From positions 14,897,077-14,961,076 of the forward strand of contig NC_092582.1 in assembly GCF_037975245.1 (NCBI RefSeq): 64,000 bases of DNA. The letters run 5' to 3'. Numbering within the stretch: position 1 is the stretch's first letter; each line of letters begins with the position of its first letter. Of this stretch, positions 1 to 10,864 are shown piece by piece. The notes beneath the pieces were generated by a model that was not told the origin of the DNA, searched no databases, and was given only the letters and a program-made list of their open reading frames with translations. Source of the DNA: Apostichopus japonicus (lineage: Eukaryota > Echinodermata > Holothuroidea > Aspidochirotida > Stichopodidae). Both the position numbers and the translations under genes were made by a program.

Positions 1-256
1 CAACAACAAACACAGTGGCCGGGAAGTCGGTTATTTTACGACGCTATAAGGCAATCACACGTGCATGAGGGACTAGGCCTAATGGTATATAAGTTTCTGA
101 TCATCAAACTGATCAGGCCAAATTCATAAATTTGAACGCATCCTTCCATAAGCTGACATATAGGCTAGGTATAAGTCTGCTTCAAAACCCTGTCATAATT
201 TTTCTTTAATATTTCGCTTTCCGTACATTGTTTATTCGGTATAACATATTATAAAC

Positions 257-3200
257 ATGCGATCATATTTTAAAGGCCATTGTGCATCCTTCCTGTTATC
301 AGTTTGTGTCGGAACGATCGTTTTGTTAGTAACATCAAGGATAAAGGACCAAGCACAAAATACACCTCTTCGAAATACCAAGTTCAGCAGCATTTTCCCA
401 AGGTGAGTTGTTTGTCAATGTTGACTTTTTTTTAAGACGGGAAGAAATACCGGAAAAGTATAGTCGTAAATCAATAGGCTAGGCTACTCACAATTGTGAA
501 ATTTGACAATGTTGCCCTAATTATTTAAACTCCATGCATGGGGTAAAATTCGTCTCCAATTCGCAAGGGAGGGGTTTGGAGCATATATATGACTCACTAC
601 TCTGTGGGTTACACTATTATCTGGCATGCACCCCCTCCCCTCTCCCCTCTCCCCTGTTCATGCGTACAAGAAAGGGTCATTGGTGTACCATTTTTTGTGC
701 GAAGTACGATACACGCATATTAGTTTTGGAACAACAGTTCTGGAATGTATTTACGTAAGACAATGAAAATTGGTCATTTTTGTACATGTTAAAGGAGCTA
801 TCTATAAGCTTCTCTCTAGGTCCATTTACGTTGTTTTGCTAGCAGAGTAAGTTTTTCACATACCTGTATTTATGGACAAGATCTATATTTTCAACCGACT
901 ACACAGAATCTGTTGCAAACGTCTTGAATATAAAAATATAAAAATCATAGGGTCTATCTCTGGATTTAAATTAGAACAATATTGCTTCATAAATTTAAGC
1001 CGACTAGTTCCCATAATCTTCTAAATCCACAATCCTTATAATTGTCTTATAAAGTGTTATAATTCTGTGAAAAAGTAAGTCACCAATGGAAACCTTTTAG
1101 AAATTTTCATTCAATTTCATGTTCCGATATATCTGAAATACTAAAAAATGTAAATTCACCTCTCGTTTAAGCTAACATGAACTCTGGATTGCTGTTTTGC
1201 TGTTGTTGTTTGTTTCATAATATGTTAACATAGTATCGAATAATTCAACTTTAGTTTCCTTTAGAACTTTAGTAGTGAATATCATATCACTAATTTATAG
1301 CCTTCGGTGCATTTCCCTATAACTGAAGATGCATGATCAATTCACAAAACTGATGGAAATTATCTGCATCCGTAAAGGTCAAAACCAAAGCCTCTGTCTT
1401 ATAGTAGTTTCTATGGCAAATATATTTAAAAAACAAATATCACATTTAGTGGGATTTTGTGTGGATACAACAGCAGAGGGAATGACGTCATCACGGCAAT
1501 TCAGTGAAAGTGTTTGTGTTGTTTAAGTAGTATAGAGGGCCCCGGATTGCACCGGTGCAATCCCAATTTTGGATGTATCTTGATTGTCATAAGAGATGTA
1601 CCCCCCAGATCGCACCCGTGCAATCCCAACTTGTGATGTACCCCCGGAAAGATGTAGCCATTATGATGGCACCCGTACAATTCCAACTTGTGATGTACCC
1701 CCGGTAAGATGTAGCAACTTTGATCGCACACAGTACAATCCCAACGTGTTATCGACTGAGATTGCCTGTCACTGAGATGTATCCATCAATGATCACACAC
1801 ACAGTACAATCCCAATTTGTTATCAGTTGAGATTTTCTGTCACTGAGATGTAGCCATCAATGATCACACCCGTGCAATCCTACTTTGTAACGGACCAAAA
1901 TTCCCGATAATTGAGATGTAGCCACCAATGATTGCACCCGTGCAATCCCAATTTTTTATCAGTTGAGATTTTCTATCACTGAGATGTAGCCATCAATGAT
2001 CTCACCCGTGCAATCCTACTTTGTAACGTACCCAGGTTCCCTGTAACTGAGATGTAGCCACCAAAGATCGCCCACAGTCCTAGGTCATTCCCGACCATGA
2101 TTGGATTTACGATGATATCTATTGATATATGTATATATGTATTGATCGCCCACCAGTACGGTACCTATATGAGGTCGCATGATAGTATCTTAAGCAGGTT
2201 TATTTGAAATCATATTCTTGATAGTTTTCAGCAATGAGACAGGGAAGAAATTCGTAATTCGAGAGGTAAATTAGTATAGGCCCACAGTTTTGGTATATTA
2301 ATGGAATATTATATTTGGATATCCGAATCGTTTAAGACTTGTTCAATATACTATAATATAGCTACTGATATATATTCGTGAAGTGAACGAATGTGAAATT
2401 CTTTGTCTCCTATAACTCAGTCAACGCGTGTGGGTTTTAACGTTTTAAGAACGAGCAACATTTTCCCATTATATTCCATGAACCAGCATATTATTGGAAA
2501 CATTTTAGCGATATTCTGGTAAGATTAATTGAGGGGGAGGAAGAAGGTCTAAGTGTTTAAATTGATTAAAGGCAATATGCCATGCTGTTGAACAAAGCCT
2601 GCGTGAAATTGCCACGTACAGAATGGTCACTTGAATACCGGTAACGAATAAAAGGGGGGAAATGACCAGAATGTTTCCTCTTTAATCCTAGTTCCTTTAG
2701 TGATAATCTAAGCGCAGGCATCGGCTATTGCATTAAAACGATCAGCATACTTATTTTAGGTCGCTGAATTTTTATCTGTATGTTTAATGGTACTCGATAA
2801 CATGGATAACGAATAAGCCCTCGCTCATTAAGAAAATAATAATTATGACTGGTAGGTAGATGTCTAATTGTAATACCCTTTGTGTTCATGATCACAACGA
2901 GACCAGCGTATATTTAGTATCCTGGACACGCCTTATGTATAACAAAGAGTTCGTTAGTTTATGAACTGAAAGAGATTGATCAAATTTAACGGCTATTTTT
3001 AGGGCCACTGAATAATCCAGAAAGAGCGAGCCTTCCTCCGTTAAACATGCAATCTGTGTCTTTGTGTCTATTTTGTATTGATTTGTTTTTACCCGTTTTC
3101 GTAACGTGCATATTCACTAAGGATGAATCTCCAAAAAGAGGATATCTCCAATTTGACGGTCTGGTTTTATTCACGGTAAGCAGGCGCATATATTTAGGAA

Positions 3201-6200
3201 AGAGATAATAAACTTGCATGCTTTGAAAGTTTTGTCTTTGGCTTTTTTTTTTATTTATTTATTTTTTGCTTCACTTTAAAAACACGCATTTTCGTTAAGT
3301 CGTCACTCGATTAGATAGGAGCTTCATTTCGTCATGACAGACTGGTACTGTCATGAGGAGGGGTAAAAGTGCGTTGTTTAGATCACACCCTTAACTGTGA
3401 TGAGCACGCGAGCACAAAATGAGTGACTCAAAGAGCAATGTTGTTTAGATGAGCAATTGAGCAAGTGCTCATATTAGAATAGGCAACAAGAAAAACGCAT
3501 GATATGGTTTATGTCATGAGCACGCGAGCATTAAATGAGTGACTCAAAGAGTAAATGAGCACACCGTGAGCAACGCGAGCACAAAATGAGTGACTCAAAG
3601 AGTAAAAGAGCACACCGTGAGCAACGCGAGCATGAAATGAGTGACTCAAAGAGCAAAAGAGCACACCGTGAGCAAAGAGCACACCGTGAGCAACGCGAGC
3701 ATAAAATGAGTGACTCAAAGAGCAAAAGAGCACACCGTGAGCAAAAGAGCACACCGTGAGCATAAAATGAGTGACTCAAAGAGCAAAAGAGCACACCGTG
3801 AGCAAAAGAGAGTCGTTTAGATGAGCAATTGAGCACGTGCTCATATTGATATATTCAAAAAGTATATCATTCAAATTTTTGTTTAAAAGCTCTCATTGCA
3901 TCGAATGACACCAAGAAGTAAACCCTCACAAGATGAGATTTCTTTGTAAAATATGCAATAAAGAATTTAACCGTCATTTCAATCTTCGTCGACATGAATC
4001 TAACATTCACGCTAGTAATCAAAAGGCGGGAATGATTACTGACAGCGAGGATGACACTGACGGTGTGAATGGTAAAGAGCGTTATGTGAATACGCGTCGT
4101 GTCGGTGTGAAATACAAACATCGTGAAAGTGATTCGACCGATGACCACAGTGAAGAAGACAATGACCTGGTGGATACTGAGGGAAGTAATGAAAATAATA
4201 GTTCGGATGAGCCGATTGAAACATCAGACGGTACTGGCAGTAGTGGTAGTGAGGATGATGATGGTGACGATCACGATGACGAGGATGGTGAACGCACGTA
4301 TGATGCTGTGGAGACTTGGATGCACTTGCTCGAACTCAATAAGGCAATGTCAAAGATATTACATCATGGACTGAAGAACAAAGACGAGAGTGACAAGGAG
4401 GAGGAGGGTGATAATGTGTACGATGCGGTAGAAACTTGGATGACCTTGATCCAACTCAATAAGGCCATGACGAAGGTTTTACGTCATGGCCTGAAGAACA
4501 AATACGAAAGTGATGATGATGAGGAGGAGGATGACAACGATGTGTAAGTTGTCGAAGAGACGTGGGTGACTATACGATCGATCTGAAGAAAGAAATAACA
4601 AAGGTTTCGTATCGTATAGCATCACAAAACACCTAGGCGTGCTTGTTTGTGTCACAAGGCCGCACCGTCGTGGAATATTTTGATTCATTTGGCCGACAAC
4701 CCACAACTGTACCAGGCAGTGCACGGTTTCTTCTAAACGAAGTTGTTCGTTACGACACACGGCCATTACAATCGTTAAACTCTCACGTGTGTGGACATTA
4801 CTATTTGTATTATCTCTTACATCGGAGTCGTAGACAAAATATGAAGATATCGTAGGAAGGTTTACTGATAAGGGTCACCATAATAATCGAGATGTATATG
4901 ACTTCATAAATCCATATTTGTATCTTTGAAGAATCATCATTTGAATATTGACGGTTCATAACTTCTCGTGCTTACTCTGAAGTTTTGTTGTTGTTCAAAT
5001 GTCAAAACAAAAAATACTGGTATAATGAATTATTCGAAATGAGGTTTGTCGGAACGGGTTCCTTCAGTCTCCTCACCGTTATGGGAACCAAAGTAGTGAT
5101 GCACTAAAGATATCACTGCTATTTATATCACCAGTATTTTATTGGTTGGCGGAATGTTGCACAAATTCATTAAATAAAATAATAAATAAATAAAAAACTG
5201 TAGAAACATCGCTTTCTTTTCATTTTGACTCGACTTTGTATTCAAAATATAAGGTTTTCCACATGTCCAGTGTATAGGGTCAACCAAGCGTCCTTTTTTT
5301 TTGCCTATTCTGATATGAGCACGTGTTCAATTGCTCATCTAAACGACTCTTTTGCTCACGGTGTGCTCTTTTGCTCTTTGAGTCACTCATTTTATGCTCA
5401 CGGTGTGCTCTTTTGCTCACGGTGTGCTCTTTTGCTCTTTGAGTCACTCATTTTATGCTCGCGTTGCTCACGGTGTGCTCTTTGCTCACGGTGTGCTCTT
5501 TTGCTCTTTGAGTCACTCATTTCATGCTCGCGTTGCTCACGGTGTGCTCTTTTACTCTTTGAGTCACTCATTTTGTGCTCGCGTTGCTCACGGTGTGCTC
5601 ATTTACTCTTTGAGTCACTCATTTAATGCTCGCGTGCTCATGACATAAACCATATCATGCGTTTTTCTTGTTGCCTATTCTAATATGAGCACTTGCTCAA
5701 TTGCTCATCTAAACAACATTGCTCTTTGAGTCACTCATTTTGTGCTCGCGTGCTCATCACAGTTAAGGGTGTGATCTAAACAACGCACTTTTACCCCTCC
5801 TCATGACAGTACCAGTCTGTCATGACGAAATGAAGCTCCTATCTAATCGAGTGACGACTTAACGAAAATGCGTGTTTTTAAAGTGAAGCAAAAAATAAAT
5901 AAATAAAAAAAAAAGCCAAAGACAAAACTTTCAAAGCATGCAAGTTTATTATCTCTTTCCTAAATATATGCGCCTGCTTACCGTGAATAAAACCAGACCG
6001 TCAAATTGGAGATATCCTCTTTTTGGAGATTCATCCTTAGTGAATATGCACGTTACGAAAACGGGTAAAAACAAATCAATACAAAATAGACACAAAGACA
6101 CAGATTGCATGTTTAACGGAGGAAGGCTCGCTCTTTCTGGATTATTCAGTGGCCCTAAAAATAGCCGTTAAATTTGATCAATCTCTTTCAGTTCATAAAC

Positions 6201-9200
6201 TAACGAACTCTTTGTTATACATAAGGCGTGTCCAGGATACTAAATATACGCTGGTCTCGTTGTGATCATGAACACAAAGGGTATTACAATTAGACATCTA
6301 CCTACCAGTCATAATTATTATTTTCTTAATGAGCGAGGGCTTATTCGTTATCCATGTTATCGAGTACCATTAAACATACAGATAAAAATTCAGCGACCTA
6401 AAATAAGTATGCTGATCGTTTTAATGCAATAGCCGATGCCTGCGCTTAGATTATCACTAAAGGAACTAGGATTAAAGAGGAAACATTCTGGTCATTTCCC
6501 CCCTTTTATTCGTTACCGGTATTCAAGTGACCATTCTGTACGTGGCAATTTCACGCAGGCTTTGTTCAACAGCATGGCATATTGCCTTTAATCAATTTAA
6601 ACACTTAGACCTTCTTCCTCCCCCTCAATTAATCTTACTAGAATATCGCTAAAATGTTTCCAATAATATGCTGGTTCATGGAATATAATGGGAAAATGTT
6701 GCTCGTTCTTAAAACGTTAAAACCCACACGCGTTGACTGAGTTATAGGAGACAAAGAATTTCACATTCGTTCACTTCACGAATATATATCAGTAGCTATA
6801 TTATAGTATATTGAACAAGTCTTAAACGATTCGGATATCCAAATATAATATTCCATTAATATACCAAAACTGTGGGCCTATACTAATTTACCTCTCGAAT
6901 TACGAATTTCTTCCCTGTCTCATTGCTGAAAACTATCAAGAATATGATTTCAAATAAACCTGCTTAAGATACTATCATGCGACCTCATATAGGTACCGTA
7001 CTGGTGGGCGATCAATACATATATACATATATCAATAGATATCATCGTAAATCCAATCATGGTCGGGAATGACCTAGGACTGTGGGCGATCTTTGGTGGC
7101 TACATCTCAGTTACAGGGAACCTGGGTACGTTACAAAGTAGGATTGCACGGGTGAGATCATTGATGGCTACATCTCAGTGATAGAAAATCTCAACTGATA
7201 AAAAATTGGGATTGCACGGGTGCAATCATTGGTGGCTACATCTCAATTATCGGGAATTTTGGTCCGTTACAAAGTAGGATTGCACGGGTGTGATCATTGA
7301 TGGCTACATCTCAGTGACAGAAAATCTCAACTGATAACAAATTGGGATTGTACTGTGTGTGTGATCATTGATGGATACATCTCAGTGACAGGCAATCTCA
7401 GTCGATAACACGTTGGGATTGTACTGTGTGCGATCAAAGTTGCTACATCTTACCGGGGGTACATCACAAGTTGGAATTGTACGGGTGCCATCATAATGGC
7501 TACATCTTTCCGGGGGTACATCACAAGTTGGGATTGCACGGGTGCGATCTGGGGGGTACATCTCTTATGACAATCAAGATACATCCAAAATTGGGATTGC
7601 ACCGGTGCAATCCGGGGCCCTCTATACTACTTGTTTAGTCATATAATGTCTAATGTATTTACCAGTTTGTGTTTTATTTTTATTTTTATGTTTATAACTA
7701 TAATAACTGTGTGAAATATTTTTTCTTTAAGGTAAGTGTTACATTAACTGTCATTGGAATACTACTTTAAGAAAACCAGTTGAGTTATTCCTTAAATACC
7801 TTACATCCCTCTTGCACTCCTCACTCCCCCCCCCCCCCTTCTCACTGTAACCACCTCCCTCCAAACCAGAGAGCAACGACGAATAATTGCTTCCGTTCAA
7901 TGATGGTTTATTATGTCGCGGATTAAATATAACTTGGTGGCAATTTGCTTCTTGAAGACAATTATCACTGGATGGACTAGTTCAGATAGATGAATCAACG
8001 TTATTTCGATGACATAAGTCAATAAGCAAGCAAAAACGATTGTAAAACAAAGCATTGACGTATAATAATACTATAGTACACTGCCTGTGAAAACCCGCTG
8101 AAGCTTTCAAATACATCCTATTGTGCTTTCGTGCTTTCAAAACACACTCTGTGAACATAAAATATCTGAAAGCTGAAAATGTCCCACCTGAGGTTCCCAT
8201 GGCAAGCCGTTTTAACACGTACACATCTATTCTAATTAAGTAGAATTAATTCCACTTAAGTAAAATATCATTAAATAAAATGAATAATACACATGATAAA
8301 GAATTCCTCTTTCTGACGTGTAAAATCGCTAGCACAGGTCAAGAACTATCTGAAAATGATGCAGCTTCCGGAGACTTCGCCGCGCCCCAGCCCTCCAGCC
8401 AATAACAGCGTACAGAATCGGAAATACTTAGTATACTCGTGCGTCTAGGTATATAGCTGTAATTTTGAAAAAATGGCCACCTTTGTAGCCTGGTTGAAAT
8501 TTTAAAAGGTTGCTCGGCCGGTCACTTTAATCGGTATCAAAAAGGAAAAAGCTGTCGGTCTCAAAATCGACCCACTGGATACCCGCCCCTCCCCTAACCC
8601 CCATCCCCCAAGCCCAAGACGCCCGACAAAAACTGTTCAGTTTTGACTATACATATACCGGCTAATTTTTTTATTACTAATGTAAACCGTTGACAAGTTT
8701 TGGGACTCATGGTGGTATTTCCGCTGGCTGAAAACTATTAAGGGTTCTCTTTTACTTAGGAATATAGCAATCCTAAGCCAACGGTGTTGATATATTTTTT
8801 TTTTAAATTCATTTTATCAAATTACAGATCGAATCCTGGCAAACAGTCGTCTACATTTAGGTTTGACGTCATCGTAAGAAGGCGGCAAAATGGTGTTCAG
8901 TTTCCCGAAACAACGGGAAAATCCGGAGCAGATGAAAAGCCGTTCGAAAAGGTTAAGTTGGTGCTTCCTCGCTTCCCCAGATCCGTCCCTAATGTATATC
9001 TGACGGACATACCAGTAACACAGTACAGGGATCCACTTCCTGCATTTTTACACAATCCCAAAAGTGGAGGCACAACTATTAAGAAATGTCTCGTCACCAT
9101 GGCCGAGAACGAAAATTTAACAATATCACCTTTCCTTTGGAAAGAGACTCGAACACAATTTGAGGAAGACTTATTGAATGGCGCATACGAAGACACTAGA

Positions 9201-9863
9201 TTTGACCTCGTGGCTGGTGACGTCAGCCTCGGTACCTGTGCACGCATGCCAACGCATCGAACTTGCGCGTACTACACCGTCGTTAGGGAGCCGTACGACA
9301 GAGCGGTTTCGCAATATTTCTTTTGTAAAGGTGGCGGAGAGACTGCCAATTCTTGTACCAATAAAACTATCGAAGAGTATGTGCTAAATGTAGGCAGTCT
9401 ATTCTTTCGCCAGCTCACGTACCAGACTACTTGTTATAACATTACGTCATCATCGAAACTTGAAGCCGCTAGTAACGATCACGGTTGGCGATGCAAGAAG
9501 AACTTGCATTCATCGTCGGAGAAGGATAAAGATAGGTTGATTGCTTATCTACTGAAGAAAATGGATTCTATATTTGCTGTGATTGGGATAACAGAGAGGT
9601 ACGAGGAGAGTTTAGAATTATTTCAAGATGCCTTTAATCTCTCCTTTCATGATACCTGTAGCGGTTTCAGATTCAATGTAGGTCCTACGACGAGGAGGAG
9701 AACAGAAACTGACGAGAATCTACACAGAATAAAAGAGGAAGCGAAAAGAAGTTTGATGATAAATGCTAAAATAAGGAAATCACTCCGTCCGGATATTTTA
9801 CTTTACAGAAAAGCAAAGGAGATTTTTGAGAAACAAATACTTGTGCGAAAGAAGTTTCATTGA
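257..9863 (+). CDS. Golgi-type carbohydrate sulfotransferase, two exons
   Basis: Coding exons are 257..402 and 8828..9863. The donor is AG|GTGAGT; the acceptor is a T-rich tract ending ATTACAG. Exon 1 ends in phase 2 and joins exon 2 in frame, giving about 393 aa. Residues 1-48 form a short basic tail and a hydrophobic segment (about 10-27), a type II signal anchor expected for a Golgi enzyme facing the lumen. The catalytic part shows the PAPS 5'-phosphosulfate loop PKSGGTT (about 126-132) and the 3'-phosphate motif VVREPYDRAVSQY (about 200-212). NLT, NKT, NIT and NLS sequons fit a luminal domain. The family transfers sulfate from PAPS to glycan hydroxyls. The acceptor sugar cannot be told from sequence; it looks like a Sulfotransfer_2-type P-loop enzyme, with no specific orthologue recognised. 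The 8.4-kb intron houses a large transposon. A further small exon cannot be excluded, but the direct join is phase-correct. Confidence 0.82.
403..1525 (+). other. Sulfotransferase intron, 5' part before the foldback element
   Basis: Intronic A+T-rich sequence after the GTGAGT donor. There is a pyrimidine-rich CCCCTCTCC run near 632-655. No convincing exon or RNA gene is seen. The last six bases (1520-1525, TGTTTA) are the left copy of the target duplication of the inserted element. Confidence 0.6.
1541..2075 (+). repeat. Subterminal minisatellite of the left arm
   Basis: About eight degenerate units of 55-70 bp share the core GATGTAGCCATCAATGATC followed by CACCCGTGCAATCC. The outermost unit holds a perfect 20-bp palindrome at 1544-1563, GGATTGCACC plus its complement. 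The mirror copy lies at about 7082..7616. Repeated subterminal motifs often serve as binding sites for a transposon's end-recognition protein; that role is inference. Confidence 0.85.
3396..3846 (+). repeat. Inner tandem array of the left arm
   Basis: Units of roughly 50 bp alternate GAGCACACCGTGAGCA with AAATGAGTGACTCAAAGAG. Six copies of TGAGTGACTCA are visible, each a palindrome that contains the bZIP/AP-1 core TGACTCA. The mirror array is at 5313..5763. The overlapping open frames rich in SHSF and AHGV are products of the repeat, not genes. Confidence 0.85.
3933..4547 (+). CDS. Single C2H2-finger, highly acidic protein of the foldback element
   Basis: This intact 204-aa ORF sits in the unique core. 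Residues 5-26 form one C2H2 finger, C-x2-C-x12-H-x4-H. Next come a basic patch and a long Asp/Glu/Ser stretch. After that are two tandem modules of about 36 aa, each opening YDAVETWM, with LNKAM and HGLKNK motifs, separated by acidic linkers. A DNA-binding finger plus an acidic tail would suit a regulatory or end-binding protein of the element; that is inference. I recognise no named family. A third, broken copy of the module follows the stop codon, so the present C-terminus is probably truncated. There is no sign of an intron. Confidence 0.6.
   Translation: MRFLCKICNKEFNRHFNLRRHESNIHASNQKAGMITDSEDDTDGVNGKERYVNTRRVGVKYKHRESDSTDDHSEEDNDLVDTEGSNENNSSDEPIETSDGTGSSGSEDDDGDDHDDEDGERTYDAVETWMHLLELNKAMSKILHHGLKNKDESDKEEEGDNVYDAVETWMTLIQLNKAMTKVLRHGLKNKYESDDDEEEDDNDV
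4536..4634 (+). pseudogene. Decayed third copy of the YDAVETW module
   Basis: From the TAA stop onward the sequence still aligns with the module: GAAGAGACGTGGGTGACT parallels the VETWMT codons. In the next frame LKKEITKV parallels LNKAMTKV. A stop codon and a frameshift separate it from the intact ORF. It shows the protein once had at least three modules. Confidence 0.55.
4643..4855 (+). pseudogene. Adenain-like cysteine protease, C-terminal fragment
   Basis: The 70-residue open frame carries VEYFDSFGRQP. After about 35 residues it has the active-site region PLQSLNSHVCGHYYLYYL. The Gln and Cys are seven residues apart, the spacing of the oxyanion-hole Gln and nucleophile Cys in adenain/Ulp1-type (C48/C5) proteases. 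Polintons encode this enzyme to mature capsid proteins. The N-terminal half with the catalytic His is missing, so this is a relic. It follows the decayed YDAVETW module directly. Assignment rests on motif pattern only; the short length limits certainty. Confidence 0.6.
4856..5312. other. Core of the foldback element, no gene seen
   Basis: A+T-rich sequence between the protease relic and the right arm, with a short AATAAATAAATAAAT run near 5170. No motif or open frame of note. Confidence 0.5.
5313..7631 (-). repeat. Right inverted arm of the foldback element
   Basis: 2319 bp, mirror of 1526..3846, with the inner array at 5313..5763 and the subterminal minisatellite at about 7082..7616. It ends CTATACTACT followed by the second TGTTTA target copy at 7632-7637. 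Confidence 0.93.
7638..8827 (+). other. Sulfotransferase intron, 3' part
   Basis: A+T-rich intron with a C homopolymer near 7825-7840 and C-rich runs near 8584-8610. It ends in a T-rich tract and ATTACAG at 8821-8827, the acceptor for the catalytic exon. No other feature recognised. Confidence 0.55.
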
Positions 9864-10590
9864 GAGAGATCCTATTGGAAATCCGTCTAGTTTTGGGGTC
9901 ATGCACCTCTCAATTGACTGTTCTTGGGCACGTCAGTCTGTAACCAGTATCATGTCATCATCGTATCATATTTTCTTTACCGGTAGGCGGTGCTTGTAGG
10001 TACACCGACAGAATATAATTCTACTTTGAACGGTTCATTCCCAAACGGGTAGATTCAAAATTTTAATCAGTTTAAAAATGTCAGTTAAACGGGTTTCGAT
10101 CATTCATTTATTTTATTTAATATTAATGAAAATGTTGTTTATTTACGGAAGACACTTATAAGGTTATATAATTCCTTTGTTTCGGGTCATGGCATGTTAC
10201 CCACGGATATACTGTGTTAAAGGGGCTATACAATGAATCCAGCCAAGCAATTAATGTCAGACGCCCTCTATTTTTCTCCAACTTCTGCTTCCGTCATAAA
10301 CCATCTAATGATCATTAGGCCTAACAATAGAAATTAATACGCTCTCTCCGAATATTTTCGAAATTAAAATGAACAGATACGATCATTTTGGGAAGTTTTC
10401 GTGTTTCAATATAGCACGCATACAAAATGTTTCAACACTACCTGTTGAAGGGCGCATCAATTTCAAAATTCTACTCATATAACTTTCAAATGCATCCATG
10501 ATCTTGCCACGCCCACCTTCTTACAGAATCTTGTCCACGGATATGTACCCCAGCTCGCTACCAGTGCTCTTGTACTATACAGTATACCGG
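9864..10590. other. Sulfotransferase 3' UTR and intergenic sequence
   Basis: Sequence after the TGA stop. There is an A+T-rich stretch near 10095-10145 that could hold the polyadenylation region, but no clear AATAAA was found close by. No gene seen. Confidence 0.4.
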
Positions 10591-10592
10591 TT

Positions 10593-10860
10593 CTGTGGCC
10601 GAGTGGATATAGGAGTATTAGCTCAGTGGTTAACGCCGGTGCCTTTCAATCATAAGGTCCCCGGTTCGAGTCACTCCCAGATTAATGTATGTCGTCCAGT
10701 TACAGAGTTGTTAACAATTGACAATTCATAATCATGGACGTTAAATATGAATGTAAGAGACTGACTTCGGTCAGCTTGCGGCTTTGATAAGCCAATGAGG
10801 CTTCTTCGCGAGTTCCTGCTTGCAGGAGGATCTAAATAAAAGATACCTACATACATAAGC
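10593..10860 (+). repeat. tRNA-derived SINE
   Basis: The head has a pol III A box (TTAGCTCAGTGGTTA near 10618) and a B box (GGTTCGAGTC at 10663-10672) at tRNA-like spacing. A body of about 150 bp follows, containing CTTCGGTCAGCTTGCGGC and CCTGCTTGCAGGAGG, and a tail of ATACCTACATACATA. The head does not fold as an intact tRNA and has a long non-tRNA body, so it is a SINE, not a tRNA gene. The family name is not known to me. Confidence 0.7.
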
Positions 10861-10864
10861 GATG

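Larger units (their letters stand above)
1526..3846 (+). repeat. Left inverted arm of the foldback element
   Basis: 2321 bp, reverse-complementary to 5313..7631. The outer 0.55 kb is a degenerate tandem array and the inner 0.45 kb a second tandem array; the middle is unique and A+T-rich. Small open frames inside (for example around 2986-3219, minus) occur in mirror image in the other arm and show no protein motif. Confidence 0.93.
1526..7631. mobile_element. Foldback DNA element, Polinton/Maverick-like, non-autonomous
   Basis: The element is 6106 bp with inverted arms at 1526..3846 and 5313..7631, each about 2.32 kb and almost identical. It starts AGTAGTATAGAG and ends with the complement, and is flanked by TGTTTA at 1520-1525 and 7632-7637. 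A 6-bp target duplication, AG at the 5' end and long inverted repeats are hallmarks of Polintons. A core fragment resembling their adenain-like cysteine protease supports this. Polinton polymerase and integrase are absent, so it would depend on helpers. Arms differ at only a few sites (an extra AG near 3811 in the left arm; G/A near 2519/6640), suggesting a young insertion or arm conversion. Alternatives with 6-7 bp duplications are IS3EU- or Dada-type transposons. Confidence 0.72.

Noticed and set aside
3509-3836. Minus-strand frames rich in SHSF/AHGV repeats
   Set aside because: They are translations of the inner tandem array and appear identically in the other arm.
1501-7638. Inverted duplication of host sequence or an assembly palindrome
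   Set aside because: The exact 6-bp target duplication and the unique core with its own ORFs show a transposon insertion.
10617-10680. Possible tRNA gene
   Set aside because: A and B boxes are present, but the acceptor stem does not close and a SINE body and tail follow.
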